Under the pieces are notes generated by a model, which was given only the letters and a program-made list of their open reading frames with translations, was not told the DNA's origin and made no database searches. A DNA stretch of 64,000 bases, taken from contig NZ_CBDCOT010000009.1 in assembly GCF_965219885.1 (NCBI RefSeq), positions 124,001 to 188,000 on the forward strand. Reading direction: 5' to 3'. The stretch is from Curvivirga sp965219885 (GTDB taxonomy: Bacteria; Pseudomonadota; Alphaproteobacteria; UBA8366; Aestuariispiraceae). Positions 26,974 to 34,869 of the stretch are shown here, piece after piece. Positions within the stretch are counted from its first letter, which is position 1. Each line of letters starts with the position of its first letter. Position numbers and translations under genes: made by a program.

Positions 26974-27182
26974 CAAAAATTTCCTATCTGATATAACGAA
27001 GAAATAGATATTGGAATTCTTCACATCAGTTTTAAATATTTGTAACTAAATAGATTGTTTAGCGATTTTTTTACTAGATGATAGAAATAACTTCTCTTAG
27101 AATGACACAGAACAGCTTATTCTTTTCTCTTTAGAAAGAGCATAAAATAATACTATGAAGTTCTTATAGTCATATTGCCATA
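26974..27182. other. Intergenic gap inside the glycan cluster
   Basis: A 209-base AT-rich stretch, the longest break in the minus-strand run. It has a weak 6-bp hairpin (27127-27140, CTCTTT/AAAGAG, 2-nt loop) without a convincing U tract. A promoter for the downstream half of the cluster could sit here, but I cannot point to good -35 and -10 boxes. Confidence 0.4.
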
Positions 27183-27761
27183 TCAAAGAATTTTTTTCTT
27201 GCCACTGTCATATAACAGTATAGGACTATCATCCACTATTTCTACGCTGCCTAGCCTTTGAACAGGAACTCCGCCATAGATTGAATTATCTGGCACATCT
27301 ACATTCACCACACTACTTGCAGCAATCACACTACCACTTCCTATCTTTACTCCTGCAACTATAATAGATTGACTTCCAATATAAGTATTTGATCCTATTT
27401 CTACCGGAGCTTGTCGAGCTTTTCTTTTTCCACCCGTCAAAGCCCACGCGACCGTATCATGAGTATAAATCTGCACGCCTGCAGAAATCGAACAAGTATC
27501 ACCAATACAGAGCTTCCCTCCGGACCCATCTAAAATACAATTCGGCCCAATCCAAGTTTTTTTTCCTACCTCAACTGAACCAAAGACGGCTGCGCTATTA
27601 TAGATACTGGCTCCGTCCCCAAATCCAAGTTTGTTTGCACGTTCCCAACGATCAAAAAGAGCGTCCTGAAAAGATAAACTTCTATGGTATTCATCTATTA
27701 AATTACTATCAAGTCGGTTATAACTCTTATGCAATAGGCTTATAAATTCATCTTCTTTCAT
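27183..27761 (-). CDS. Hexapeptide-repeat acyltransferase
   Basis: A 192-residue left-handed beta-helix acyltransferase of the WbbJ/maltose acetyltransferase type. Hexapeptide repeats run from about residue 55 to 165 (for example FGSVEVGKKTWIGPNC, LCIGDTCSISAGVQI, IGSNTYIGSQSIIVAG, IGSGSVIAASSVV). The loop VQIYTHDTVAW carries the expected catalytic His (H-D). It presumably adds an acetyl or longer acyl group from acyl-CoA to a sugar hydroxyl or amine. It lies 17 nt after the AsnB gene and is the last gene before the 209-nt gap. It is not a GNAT, so it is not PseH, although it could acylate an amine. Confidence 0.8.
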   Translation of the reverse strand: MKEDEFISLLHKSYNRLDSNLIDEYHRSLSFQDALFDRWERANKLGFGDGASIYNSAAVFGSVEVGKKTWIGPNCILDGSGGKLCIGDTCSISAGVQIYTHDTVAWALTGGKRKARQAPVEIGSNTYIGSQSIIVAGVKIGSGSVIAASSVVNVDVPDNSIYGGVPVQRLGSVEIVDDSPILLYDSGKKKIL

Positions 27762-27778
27762 AACAATATCCCTTTAAG

Positions 27779-29647
27779 CTATCCGAAGGCTTCAAACCAC
27801 TCTTCTAGATATAATAGAGACCAAACCAAAAGCCGTCTGTTATTCGTTCCCTCCAAATGTTGAAGTAACAATCCTCGACAAGCCCCTTGGTCTAAATATT
27901 GATAAATCTTAGCATTTGATGTCATTAGGCGTTCATTTACATATTCAATGCTTTCTCCACGGAACCAACTTTCATCCGGCGCAGAAAACCCCTGTTTTCT
28001 TGCCTCTAAAACTTCCGTAGGAATAAAATTCTTCATTGCTTTACGCAGCAACAATTTCCCATCATTTGTTTTCTCAAAATACTTTCGTGATTTCGGACCC
28101 GGTGTATTTTCATTCAGTTTTACAATCTCACCTAGGTTTCCCAATTTTTCACGGGCAGGAACTTGCATCGCAAAATCAACCAGATCATTATCTAAAAATG
28201 GTACTCGGCTCTCTAAACCATGTGCCATAGACAATTTATCTTCAACTACCAATAAACTTTGCAAAAATGTTTTAGCCTCAAAATACAGTGAATGATTTAC
28301 GTATTCTTCAGGTGTATGAAGCTTCTCGCTATGTACTTTGAACACATCCCGGAAAATATCGCGTGTCCATACATCCTTAACTTCATCGGCAATAGGAGCA
28401 AAAACTTCATGTATGTTCTTATTTGGAATTAATCTTTGCCAAAATCCATAATATTTTTCCACATAATGATCGAAATCATCATTTACCACTGCCCGATAAT
28501 ACCGCCAAGGATATCCACCGAAAAGTTCATCTCCACCGGTTCCGGCTAATACAACTTTACCGAATTTACTCGCCAAGTGAGCAGCATAATAGTTTGGATA
28601 GCTTTGCCCAACTCTAGGCTCTTCTAGATGCCAAACTAGCTTCTTCAAACAGCGCTCCATATCCCCTGCCTTTAAAACCATTTCGTAGTGCTCTGTACGA
28701 AATTTATAAGACATAAATTCAGCTACATTTCTTTCATCAAAAGCCACTTCCAAACCGGATATAGAATTTAGATCAAAACCGACAGTAAATGTTTGCATTT
28801 CATTTAACTGCTTTGACGCAATAGCTGTAATAGAGCCGGAATCCATTCCACCAGATAGATAACTATTAACGGGCACATCCCCCATCAACTGGCGGTTAAC
28901 AGCTTGCTCCATTAAATAAGATAACTGCTCTGTATATTCTTCGGTAGTTAATGTGTTTTCTGGCTCCGTAAAGTGATAATCCCAATATTGTTTCTGACAA
29001 CACCGCCCATCACTCGTTACTTCCATCCAACTCCCAGCAGGTAACAATTCAACATCTTTAAACAGTGTTTGCTCAGAGAGGAAATTTTGAAAGGTCATAT
29101 ATTCCATTAAACCTTTCAAATTGGGTTGTTTCTGATAGTCAGGATGCGCAATGAACGTCTTTATTTCTGACCCAAAACCAAACCAATTATTTTGACGTGT
29201 AATATATAAAGGTTTAACACCATATCTATCCCGAGCGAGCAACAATACTTGTTCTGAGGCATCCCAAATTGCAAAAGCGAACATACCATTCAGCTTTTGT
29301 AAAATCTCTTTCCCCCAATAGACATATCCCTTTAGCAACACTTCAGTATCTGTTTGAGAAACGAATTGAACGCCAAGCGATATCAATTCTCTTCGAAGTT
29401 CAGAAAAGTTATAAATCTCTCCATTGTAGGATATTGTATAACGACCTGTATCATCGGACATAGGCTGTTGGCCTAATGAGGATAAATCAACAATAGACAG
29501 GCGACGATGCCCCAAAGCCAGGTTCCCATCGACAAACGTACCTTCGTCATCTGGACCCCGATGCCTTATCATATCAGCCATCTTTCTGACAATTATCTCA
29601 GAAGCTGGCTTTCCATTAAAGTTAATATATCCTGTAATACCGCACAT
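27779..29647 (-). CDS. asnB: AsnB-type glutamine-dependent amidotransferase
   Basis: A 622-residue class II amidotransferase with Cys2 in MCGITGY as glutaminase nucleophile. It has RHRGPDDEG, the helix ARDRYGVKPLY, the PP-loop SYLSGGMDSGS (near residue 265) and LAGTGGDELFGGYPW. The synthetase half is complete. It is the second of three such proteins and only moderately like the one at 18411, so the substrates probably differ. Its neighbours are an acyltransferase and a DegT aminotransferase, so the ammonia may go to an amino-uronic acid made by the Wbp-type enzymes upstream, giving a uronamide. Free asparagine formation cannot be excluded. Confidence 0.84.
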   Translation of the reverse strand: MCGITGYINFNGKPASEIIVRKMADMIRHRGPDDEGTFVDGNLALGHRRLSIVDLSSLGQQPMSDDTGRYTISYNGEIYNFSELRRELISLGVQFVSQTDTEVLLKGYVYWGKEILQKLNGMFAFAIWDASEQVLLLARDRYGVKPLYITRQNNWFGFGSEIKTFIAHPDYQKQPNLKGLMEYMTFQNFLSEQTLFKDVELLPAGSWMEVTSDGRCCQKQYWDYHFTEPENTLTTEEYTEQLSYLMEQAVNRQLMGDVPVNSYLSGGMDSGSITAIASKQLNEMQTFTVGFDLNSISGLEVAFDERNVAEFMSYKFRTEHYEMVLKAGDMERCLKKLVWHLEEPRVGQSYPNYYAAHLASKFGKVVLAGTGGDELFGGYPWRYYRAVVNDDFDHYVEKYYGFWQRLIPNKNIHEVFAPIADEVKDVWTRDIFRDVFKVHSEKLHTPEEYVNHSLYFEAKTFLQSLLVVEDKLSMAHGLESRVPFLDNDLVDFAMQVPAREKLGNLGEIVKLNENTPGPKSRKYFEKTNDGKLLLRKAMKNFIPTEVLEARKQGFSAPDESWFRGESIEYVNERLMTSNAKIYQYLDQGACRGLLLQHLEGTNNRRLLVWSLLYLEEWFEAFG

Positions 29648-29656
29648 ATTTCTTAG

Positions 29657-30808
29657 TTACCCGATTTCATGGATAGCACGAACAACATACTTAAAATCTT
29701 CTAACTCCATTCGATTATGCAACGGAATTGCCATAGTATTCTCATCGCATAATTTTGCGCCGGGGAAGTCATTCACACTCAAATTATATTTGTTCGCATA
29801 ATAATCCAACATATGTACAGCATGAGTTCCAGGACGTGTAGCTATGCCTTTTGTTTGCAATTTATCCATAATTTCATTACGCGAAAATGGTGCTTTGTCA
29901 GGGTCAACATAAGTGACAAACGCTTGCCACGCGTGTTTTCCATTTTCTGGCTCCTCAGGACAACGAAGCCATGAAACATCTTTTAATTCACTTCGATACC
30001 ATTTTGCCCATTCGGCACGTTGTTCTATAAATCCATGAAGTTTATCTAACTGCACTAATCCAACCGCGCCTTGCAGATCCGTCATACGATAATTAAATCC
30101 TAACATATTGAAATCTGGGAGCAAATATGGACGAGGCCCAGCATGTCGTTGCTCCTCACTGATTTCAGCGCCATGATTCCTTAACTTTTCCGCAATATCA
30201 GAGAATGTTGTATCATTTGATGTCAACATCCCCCCTTCACCCGTAGTTATGGACTTTCTTGGATGAAAACTAAATGCAGCAGCATCACCTAATCCACCAG
30301 CGTATTGCTTTTTATATTGAGCCCCAGCTGCGCAAGCAGCATCCTCAATAATTTTTACATGCGTTGGTAACCCCGCCCGTAACGCATCAATATCTGCACA
30401 TAAACCAAACAAATGGACAGGAATAATAGCTTTAGTTTTATCAGTAACACGACTAAGTGCATCATTTACATCTATGTTGAAAGTGATCGGATCAACATCT
30501 GCAAAAACTGGCGTAGCACCACAATATAGAACAACATTCGCAGTGGCCACCCAAGTAAATGCAGGTACAATCACTTCATCTCCTGGCCCAATCCCATATG
30601 CCGCTAAAGCTAAATGTAAGGCCGTGGTACATGATGTTGTTGCCAGCGCGTTTTGAACCTGATGCATTTCCGAAAAACGCTTCTCAAAGGCAGCTACTTT
30701 CGGTCCCTGCGTCAACCAACCCGACATAATAGGATCCCGCACAGCTTCCCATTCAGGTTCTCCGGTTGATGGCAGCGCAATATGCACAATTCGTTTATCT
30801 TCAGTCAT
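29657..30808 (-). CDS. DegT/DnrJ/EryC1-type sugar aminotransferase
   Basis: A 383-residue PLP enzyme. The internal aldimine lysine is in FSFHPRKSITTGEGG (near residue 190), and EDAACAAGAQ carries the Asp that pairs with the pyridine nitrogen. VPAFTWVATAN and the C-terminal MAIPLHN are usual for sugar aminotransferases of the perosamine/RfbE type. It transfers an amino group from glutamate to a nucleotide-linked keto-sugar. It abuts the SDR epimerase gene without any gap, so the SDR probably makes the keto-sugar. It is distinct from the WbpE-like and PseC-like aminotransferases, making three in the window. Confidence 0.85.
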   Translation of the reverse strand: MTEDKRIVHIALPSTGEPEWEAVRDPIMSGWLTQGPKVAAFEKRFSEMHQVQNALATTSCTTALHLALAAYGIGPGDEVIVPAFTWVATANVVLYCGATPVFADVDPITFNIDVNDALSRVTDKTKAIIPVHLFGLCADIDALRAGLPTHVKIIEDAACAAGAQYKKQYAGGLGDAAAFSFHPRKSITTGEGGMLTSNDTTFSDIAEKLRNHGAEISEEQRHAGPRPYLLPDFNMLGFNYRMTDLQGAVGLVQLDKLHGFIEQRAEWAKWYRSELKDVSWLRCPEEPENGKHAWQAFVTYVDPDKAPFSRNEIMDKLQTKGIATRPGTHAVHMLDYYANKYNLSVNDFPGAKLCDENTMAIPLHNRMELEDFKYVVRAIHEIG

Positions 30809-31807
30809 TTATTTCAATCCAACCGCTTTTTGTCGTGCTTCAACTGCTGCTTTATGTGTATTGCGCCACTCAATTAGCTTTACTAAACCTGCATCCAAAT
30901 CCGTTTCAGCCGTAAAATTAATTTCCTCAGCCGCGCGTTTAGGACATCCTACTCTGTTCGTCACAAGAGTAGCTTGCGAACGATCTTGATATTGTATCGG
31001 TTGATTACAACCAGTTAAATTCACTAACTTTTCTGCAAGTTCTTTAAGTGAAGTACGAAGGCCGGTCCCCACATTATAGTATCGATCAGTAGTGTCCGAT
31101 TTCATCGCACAAATATTTGCGCGACCACAATCCCCAACATAAACAAAGTCAAAAGCTTCTGAGCCATCACCAAAAATTGTAGGTGCTTCACCGCGGTCGA
31201 TAGCATCTAACATTTTCATAATAACTGCAATATAAGCACCATGATAATCCTGACGGGGTCCATATACATTCATATATCTCATACCTACCTGCTTTAACCC
31301 ATAACGATGGGCAAAAGCTGTCGCCATCGCCTCACCAGCAATTTTGGTAGCCCCATAAAAATTCTTATTATTAAAAGGATGACTTTCTGTCATTGGGTCC
31401 TCAACAGCATCCCCATATACAGAAGCAGATGAAGACCATACGAGGCGTTCCACATTATTTTCCACACATGCCTCTAAAATATTAAACATACCCTCTACAT
31501 TTACCTTAAATGCAGAACGCGGAAACTCATGACATTGTAACAACCATAATGCAGCGAACTGAAACACCCCATCTGCACCTTTCAATGCTGCAGATAAAAT
31601 ATCAGGTTGAGTGATATCACCGCCAGCTTCAAAAATTCTAACTCGCGGATCAGATAAAACATTCTCTAAATTCTCTTCAGACCCTCTCGTGAAGTTATCA
31701 TAAATCACTAACTCTTTAATATCTTCTTTAAGAAGCTCTTCCATCGCATGAGACCCAATAAGGCCAGCTCCACCAATAGAAACGATATTTTTACCACGCA
31801 AGTCCAT
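30809..31807 (-). CDS. NAD-dependent sugar epimerase/dehydratase (extended SDR)
   Basis: A 332-residue extended SDR. The Rossmann motif is SIGGAGLIGSH (about 11-21), with D36-like acidic residues in VIYDNFTRG. The catalytic Ser is in WSSSASVYGD and the Y-x3-K in NFYGATK. MRYMNVYGPRQ and DFVYVGDCGRA are further GalE/RmlB-family segments. It may epimerise at C4 or C5 or act as a 4,6-dehydratase on a UDP-, GDP- or dTDP-sugar; the sequence does not settle which. It lies 9 nt downstream of the WbpE-like gene and directly before the second aminotransferase, which may use its product. Confidence 0.84.
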   Translation of the reverse strand: MDLRGKNIVSIGGAGLIGSHAMEELLKEDIKELVIYDNFTRGSEENLENVLSDPRVRIFEAGGDITQPDILSAALKGADGVFQFAALWLLQCHEFPRSAFKVNVEGMFNILEACVENNVERLVWSSSASVYGDAVEDPMTESHPFNNKNFYGATKIAGEAMATAFAHRYGLKQVGMRYMNVYGPRQDYHGAYIAVIMKMLDAIDRGEAPTIFGDGSEAFDFVYVGDCGRANICAMKSDTTDRYYNVGTGLRTSLKELAEKLVNLTGCNQPIQYQDRSQATLVTNRVGCPKRAAEEINFTAETDLDAGLVKLIEWRNTHKAAVEARQKAVGLK

Positions 31808-31816
31808 AAAATTTAC

Positions 31817-32935
31817 CTACTTTTGAATTTGATTGATCAAATTTGTTGTTATTTTTACCAATTCATCTTCTTCCATATAAGGATGCATTGGTAAGCTCAT
31901 CACTGTTTCTGCAAGCTCTTCAGATTTTTTTAATCCTGTACTAACAGTTAAATATGATTGATAGCCAATTTGTTTATGAAGTGGAATTGGATAATAAACC
32001 ACGGCTGGGATATTATTTTCTGATAACCCTTTTACAACCTCATCACGGTTATCCAACCTAATAGTATATTGTGCCCATGAGGATGTTTTATCCTCATTCA
32101 GTTCCGGTGTTATACAATAATCGGACAAAATATGATTATACTTCGCAGCAAGCGCAACACGTTGTTCTAATTCACGAGGAAAAATCTCAAGTTTTTCTAG
32201 CAAAACTGCAGCCTGGATTGTATCCAAACGACTATTCAATCCAATACGAACATTGTCATATTTATAGCCCCCTTTTCCGTGAAATCTAAGAGAGAGCAAA
32301 CATTCCGCACGGTCTTTTTTATTTGTAAAAACAGCACCACCATCACCGTAGCAACCCAATGGTTTTGCGGGAAAAAAACTTACCGTAGTATAATCCGCCA
32401 ACTGCCCGACAGATTTACCCTTATATATCGCACCAAAGCTTTGGGCTGCATCTGCAATCAGGATTAACCCTTCAGCATCGGCGATCTTTCTAAGTTCTTC
32501 ATAATCAGCAGGCAATCCAAACAAATCAACAGCGATTATCGCTTTAGGATTGCCTCCCATTTGTCTAGCATCTTTAATCGCCTGACGTAGACTTTCAGGA
32601 CAAATGTTAAAACTAGTTGCCGCCACATCAACAAAAAAGGGTGTTGCGCCTAATTGTGCTGGGGCTTCTGCTGTTGCAACGAATGAAAAACTTGGGACAA
32701 ATACAATATCCCCTGCCCCAATATTTTCAGCCATCAATACCAAAGTTATTGCATCTGTACCATTGGCACAGGTAACCGTATGTTCAGCACCACAAAAACT
32801 GGATAAACGCTCTTCCAGTTCCGCTACTTCAGGGCCAAGAATATACTTTCCATGATCAAGAACGCCTTTTATTCGTTGGTCTATTTTCTCACGAATCAAA
32901 TCTTGTTGTGCTTTTAAATCAATAAAGGGAATCAT
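31817..32935 (-). CDS. wbpE: WbpE-like aminotransferase
   Basis: A 372-residue DegT-family PLP enzyme that begins IPFIDLKAQQDLIREKID, the usual start of WbpE/WlbC proteins. The PLP lysine is in VSFFPAKPLGCYGDGGA and the nitrogen-pairing Asp in IADAAQSFGA. WbpE converts UDP-3-keto-GlcNAcA to the 3-amino sugar using glutamate. The gene overlaps wbpD by 4 nt and is two genes from the wbpB-like oxidoreductase, which makes the keto-sugar, so the assignment rests on family look and on gene order together. Confidence 0.87.
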   Translation of the reverse strand: MIPFIDLKAQQDLIREKIDQRIKGVLDHGKYILGPEVAELEERLSSFCGAEHTVTCANGTDAITLVLMAENIGAGDIVFVPSFSFVATAEAPAQLGATPFFVDVAATSFNICPESLRQAIKDARQMGGNPKAIIAVDLFGLPADYEELRKIADAEGLILIADAAQSFGAIYKGKSVGQLADYTTVSFFPAKPLGCYGDGGAVFTNKKDRAECLLSLRFHGKGGYKYDNVRIGLNSRLDTIQAAVLLEKLEIFPRELEQRVALAAKYNHILSDYCITPELNEDKTSSWAQYTIRLDNRDEVVKGLSENNIPAVVYYPIPLHKQIGYQSYLTVSTGLKKSEELAETVMSLPMHPYMEEDELVKITTNLINQIQK

Positions 32936-33513
32936 GTCTGACGCTCTTTTAAATACCCATCTTGTAATTCATATTCTGTCCCATCAACAGGACATATAAG
33001 ATCATCTTTCAAACGTCCACCAGCCTTGCTCATCCACCCCATTTGCTTTGCGGGTAGACCTGACATAAGTGCATAGGGTTTCACATCTTTTGTCACTACA
33101 GCCCCAGCGGCAATAAAACAATATTCCCCTAATACAGAACCGCACACAATTGTTGCATTTGCACCAATTGTCGCGCCTTTCTTAACTATGGTAGGTAAAA
33201 ACTCAGATTTACGCTCTATTTCAGCACGGGGATTATTTACGTTTGTAAAAACACAAGACGGTCCGCAAAACACGCCGTCTTCTAATTCGACCCCCTTATA
33301 CAAACTTACATTATTTTGAACCTTACAATCGTCGCCAACCTTAACATCTGGCCCAACCACGACATTTTGGCCGAAACTACAATTCGATCCGATCTCAACA
33401 TTCCCTAATATATGACTAAAATGCCAAATTTTGGTATTCGCCCCAATACGCACAGGATCGTCGACATAAGAGCTTTCATGAATAAAAGCCTCAGGATGAA
33501 TAAAACTTGTCAT
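32932..33513 (-). CDS. wbpD: WbpD-like UDP-3-amino-uronate N-acetyltransferase
   Basis: A 193-residue left-handed beta-helix protein. The start FIHPEAFIHESSYVDD and IWHFSHILGNVEIGSNCSFGQNVVVG are characteristic of WbpD/WlbB. Repeats continue to about residue 155, followed by SGLPAKQMGW and a C-terminal cap with CPVDGTEY. It acetylates the 3-amino group of the UDP-GlcNAc3NA intermediate with acetyl-CoA, giving the 2,3-diacetamido uronic acid. Overlaps of 4 nt on both sides tie it to wbpB and wbpE. Confidence 0.9.
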   Translation of the reverse strand: MTSFIHPEAFIHESSYVDDPVRIGANTKIWHFSHILGNVEIGSNCSFGQNVVVGPDVKVGDDCKVQNNVSLYKGVELEDGVFCGPSCVFTNVNNPRAEIERKSEFLPTIVKKGATIGANATIVCGSVLGEYCFIAAGAVVTKDVKPYALMSGLPAKQMGWMSKAGGRLKDDLICPVDGTEYELQDGYLKERQT

Positions 33514-34448
33514 TTAACATATTCCTGGGTGAAGGGATGCTTCTCTCCCTTGGTCAGTTCAATCTTTGCTGTACGAATATTTGAGACTAATTCGATCGAC
33601 GGTCTCACATCAGATAGACCATACCCCTCGCCAGATATAATTTTTTGATAGCTTTGCGTATGTAAATCAGTAAATCCACCAGAAAACTCAATTTCCTCAC
33701 CATCAACTGTAATTGAACGATAAGTTGGTTGCTTTCCGATAACTGCGGCTGGCAAGTCTCTTTTATCAACCGACAAAAACCAACGAACCTTAGCTTTTTT
33801 AAACTCAAGGTAACCTGCAGATCGTTCAGCCTCATGCAAATGGACTACAGATCGTTGCAATGGCCCGAAAACAAAACTCAGCATATCATAAAAATGCACA
33901 CCGATATTTGTTGCAACCCCTCCAGATTTCTTTTCATCTCCCTTCCACGACACATGATACCATTTGCCGCGCGAAGTAATATAGGTCAAATCCACATCGT
34001 GAATTTTATCAGGTTGTGCCGCAACCTTTTCCCGCAATGCGATAATTGCCGGATGCAACCGTAATTGCAAAATGGAGTTAATCTTTCGTCCTGATGTATT
34101 TTCAATTTCTTCTAATGCATCTACATTCCAAGGGTTCAAAACCAAAGGTTTCTCGCAAATTGCATCTGCGCCAGACCTCAACGCAAATCTAATATGAGCA
34201 TCATGAAGATAATTTGGTGAACATATTCCGACATAATCCACGCCATCTCCACGGCGATTGATCTTGTCCAAATGTCGATCAAATCTTTCAAACTCTACAA
34301 AAAATCGGGCATTAGGAAAGAAACTATCAATGACTCCAACAGAATCATTTGGATCAAATGCGGCAACTAAATCTCCATCAGTTTCCTGGATAGCTTTCAT
34401 ATGTCGTGGCGCTATATATCCAGCAGCACCAATTAATGCAAAACGCAT
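33510..34448 (-). CDS. wbpB: WbpB-like UDP-N-acetyl-glucuronate 3-dehydrogenase (Gfo/Idh/MocA)
   Basis: A 312-residue NAD-dependent oxidoreductase. It opens MRFALIGAAGYIAPRHMKAI, the Rossmann motif of WbpB/WlbA, and contains CEKPLVLN with the conserved EKP lysine. GGVATNIGVHFYDML carries the usual catalytic His/Asp pair in the substrate half. ATG 34448 is chosen; an in-frame TTG lies at 34463. WbpB oxidises C3 of UDP-GlcNAcA for WbpE. It is the first gene of the minus-strand glycan run. The C6 dehydrogenase WbpA that should precede it is not in the window. Confidence 0.87.
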   Translation of the reverse strand: MRFALIGAAGYIAPRHMKAIQETDGDLVAAFDPNDSVGVIDSFFPNARFFVEFERFDRHLDKINRRGDGVDYVGICSPNYLHDAHIRFALRSGADAICEKPLVLNPWNVDALEEIENTSGRKINSILQLRLHPAIIALREKVAAQPDKIHDVDLTYITSRGKWYHVSWKGDEKKSGGVATNIGVHFYDMLSFVFGPLQRSVVHLHEAERSAGYLEFKKAKVRWFLSVDKRDLPAAVIGKQPTYRSITVDGEEIEFSGGFTDLHTQSYQKIISGEGYGLSDVRPSIELVSNIRTAKIELTKGEKHPFTQEYVK

Positions 34449-34869
34449 AAACCTTATCCCCAACCTATCAAATTAAATTTCAAACCCAATTGAGTGTTAA
34501 AAAGTAAACATCCAATCCAACACTTTCGCTACACCCCATACCAATATCAAATTGGCATGTAGAGCTCGACAGATTAAGTCAGAGGAGATAACAATTTTAA
34601 CTCGTACTAGCAACCAATTAACAGAAAAAGAAGAAACTATATACTAAGCAGGTTCCCTTCAACATGCCTCAACAACTGATCGTAAAATCATTTTAAACTC
34701 TTACTTTCAAATAGACATAAGAGTTTATTGCCCCGTAAGAGCAAAACATGTATGTATGGTGACATCCAAATCCCAACCGATTTTACTCTTCTTGATATAT
34801 CTCCTTATACAAGAAGAAGACATATATTTACTAGCATATTCAATTCTAAATCACTTTGAGGTCGATTAC
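34449..34869. promoter_or_regulatory. Divergent promoter region between wbpB and the third asnB
   Basis: A 421-base AT-rich region with no convincing gene. An in-frame extension upstream of the asnB start (34756-34869) is rejected because Cys2 fixes the start at 34870. It must contain the promoter of the long minus-strand glycan operon and that of the plus-strand asnB. A perfect inverted repeat is listed separately. No confident -35/-10 pair is named. Confidence 0.6.
34694..34727. repeat. Perfect 10-bp inverted repeat upstream of asnB
   Basis: The arms TAAACTCTTA (34694-34703) and TAAGAGTTTA (34718-34727) are perfect complements separated by 14 bases. The centre-to-centre distance is 24 bp, about two helical turns, which fits a dimeric regulator bound on one face. 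It lies about 140 bases before asnB. Its role is inferred. Confidence 0.5.

Noticed and set aside
27183..27761. The hexapeptide acyltransferase as PseH
   Set aside because: PseH is a GNAT protein; this is a left-handed beta-helix type and lies away from the pse genes.
34756..34869. An N-terminal extension of the third asnB
   Set aside because: AsnB needs Cys2 after the start; ATG 34870 has GAGG at good spacing and gives MCGITGF.
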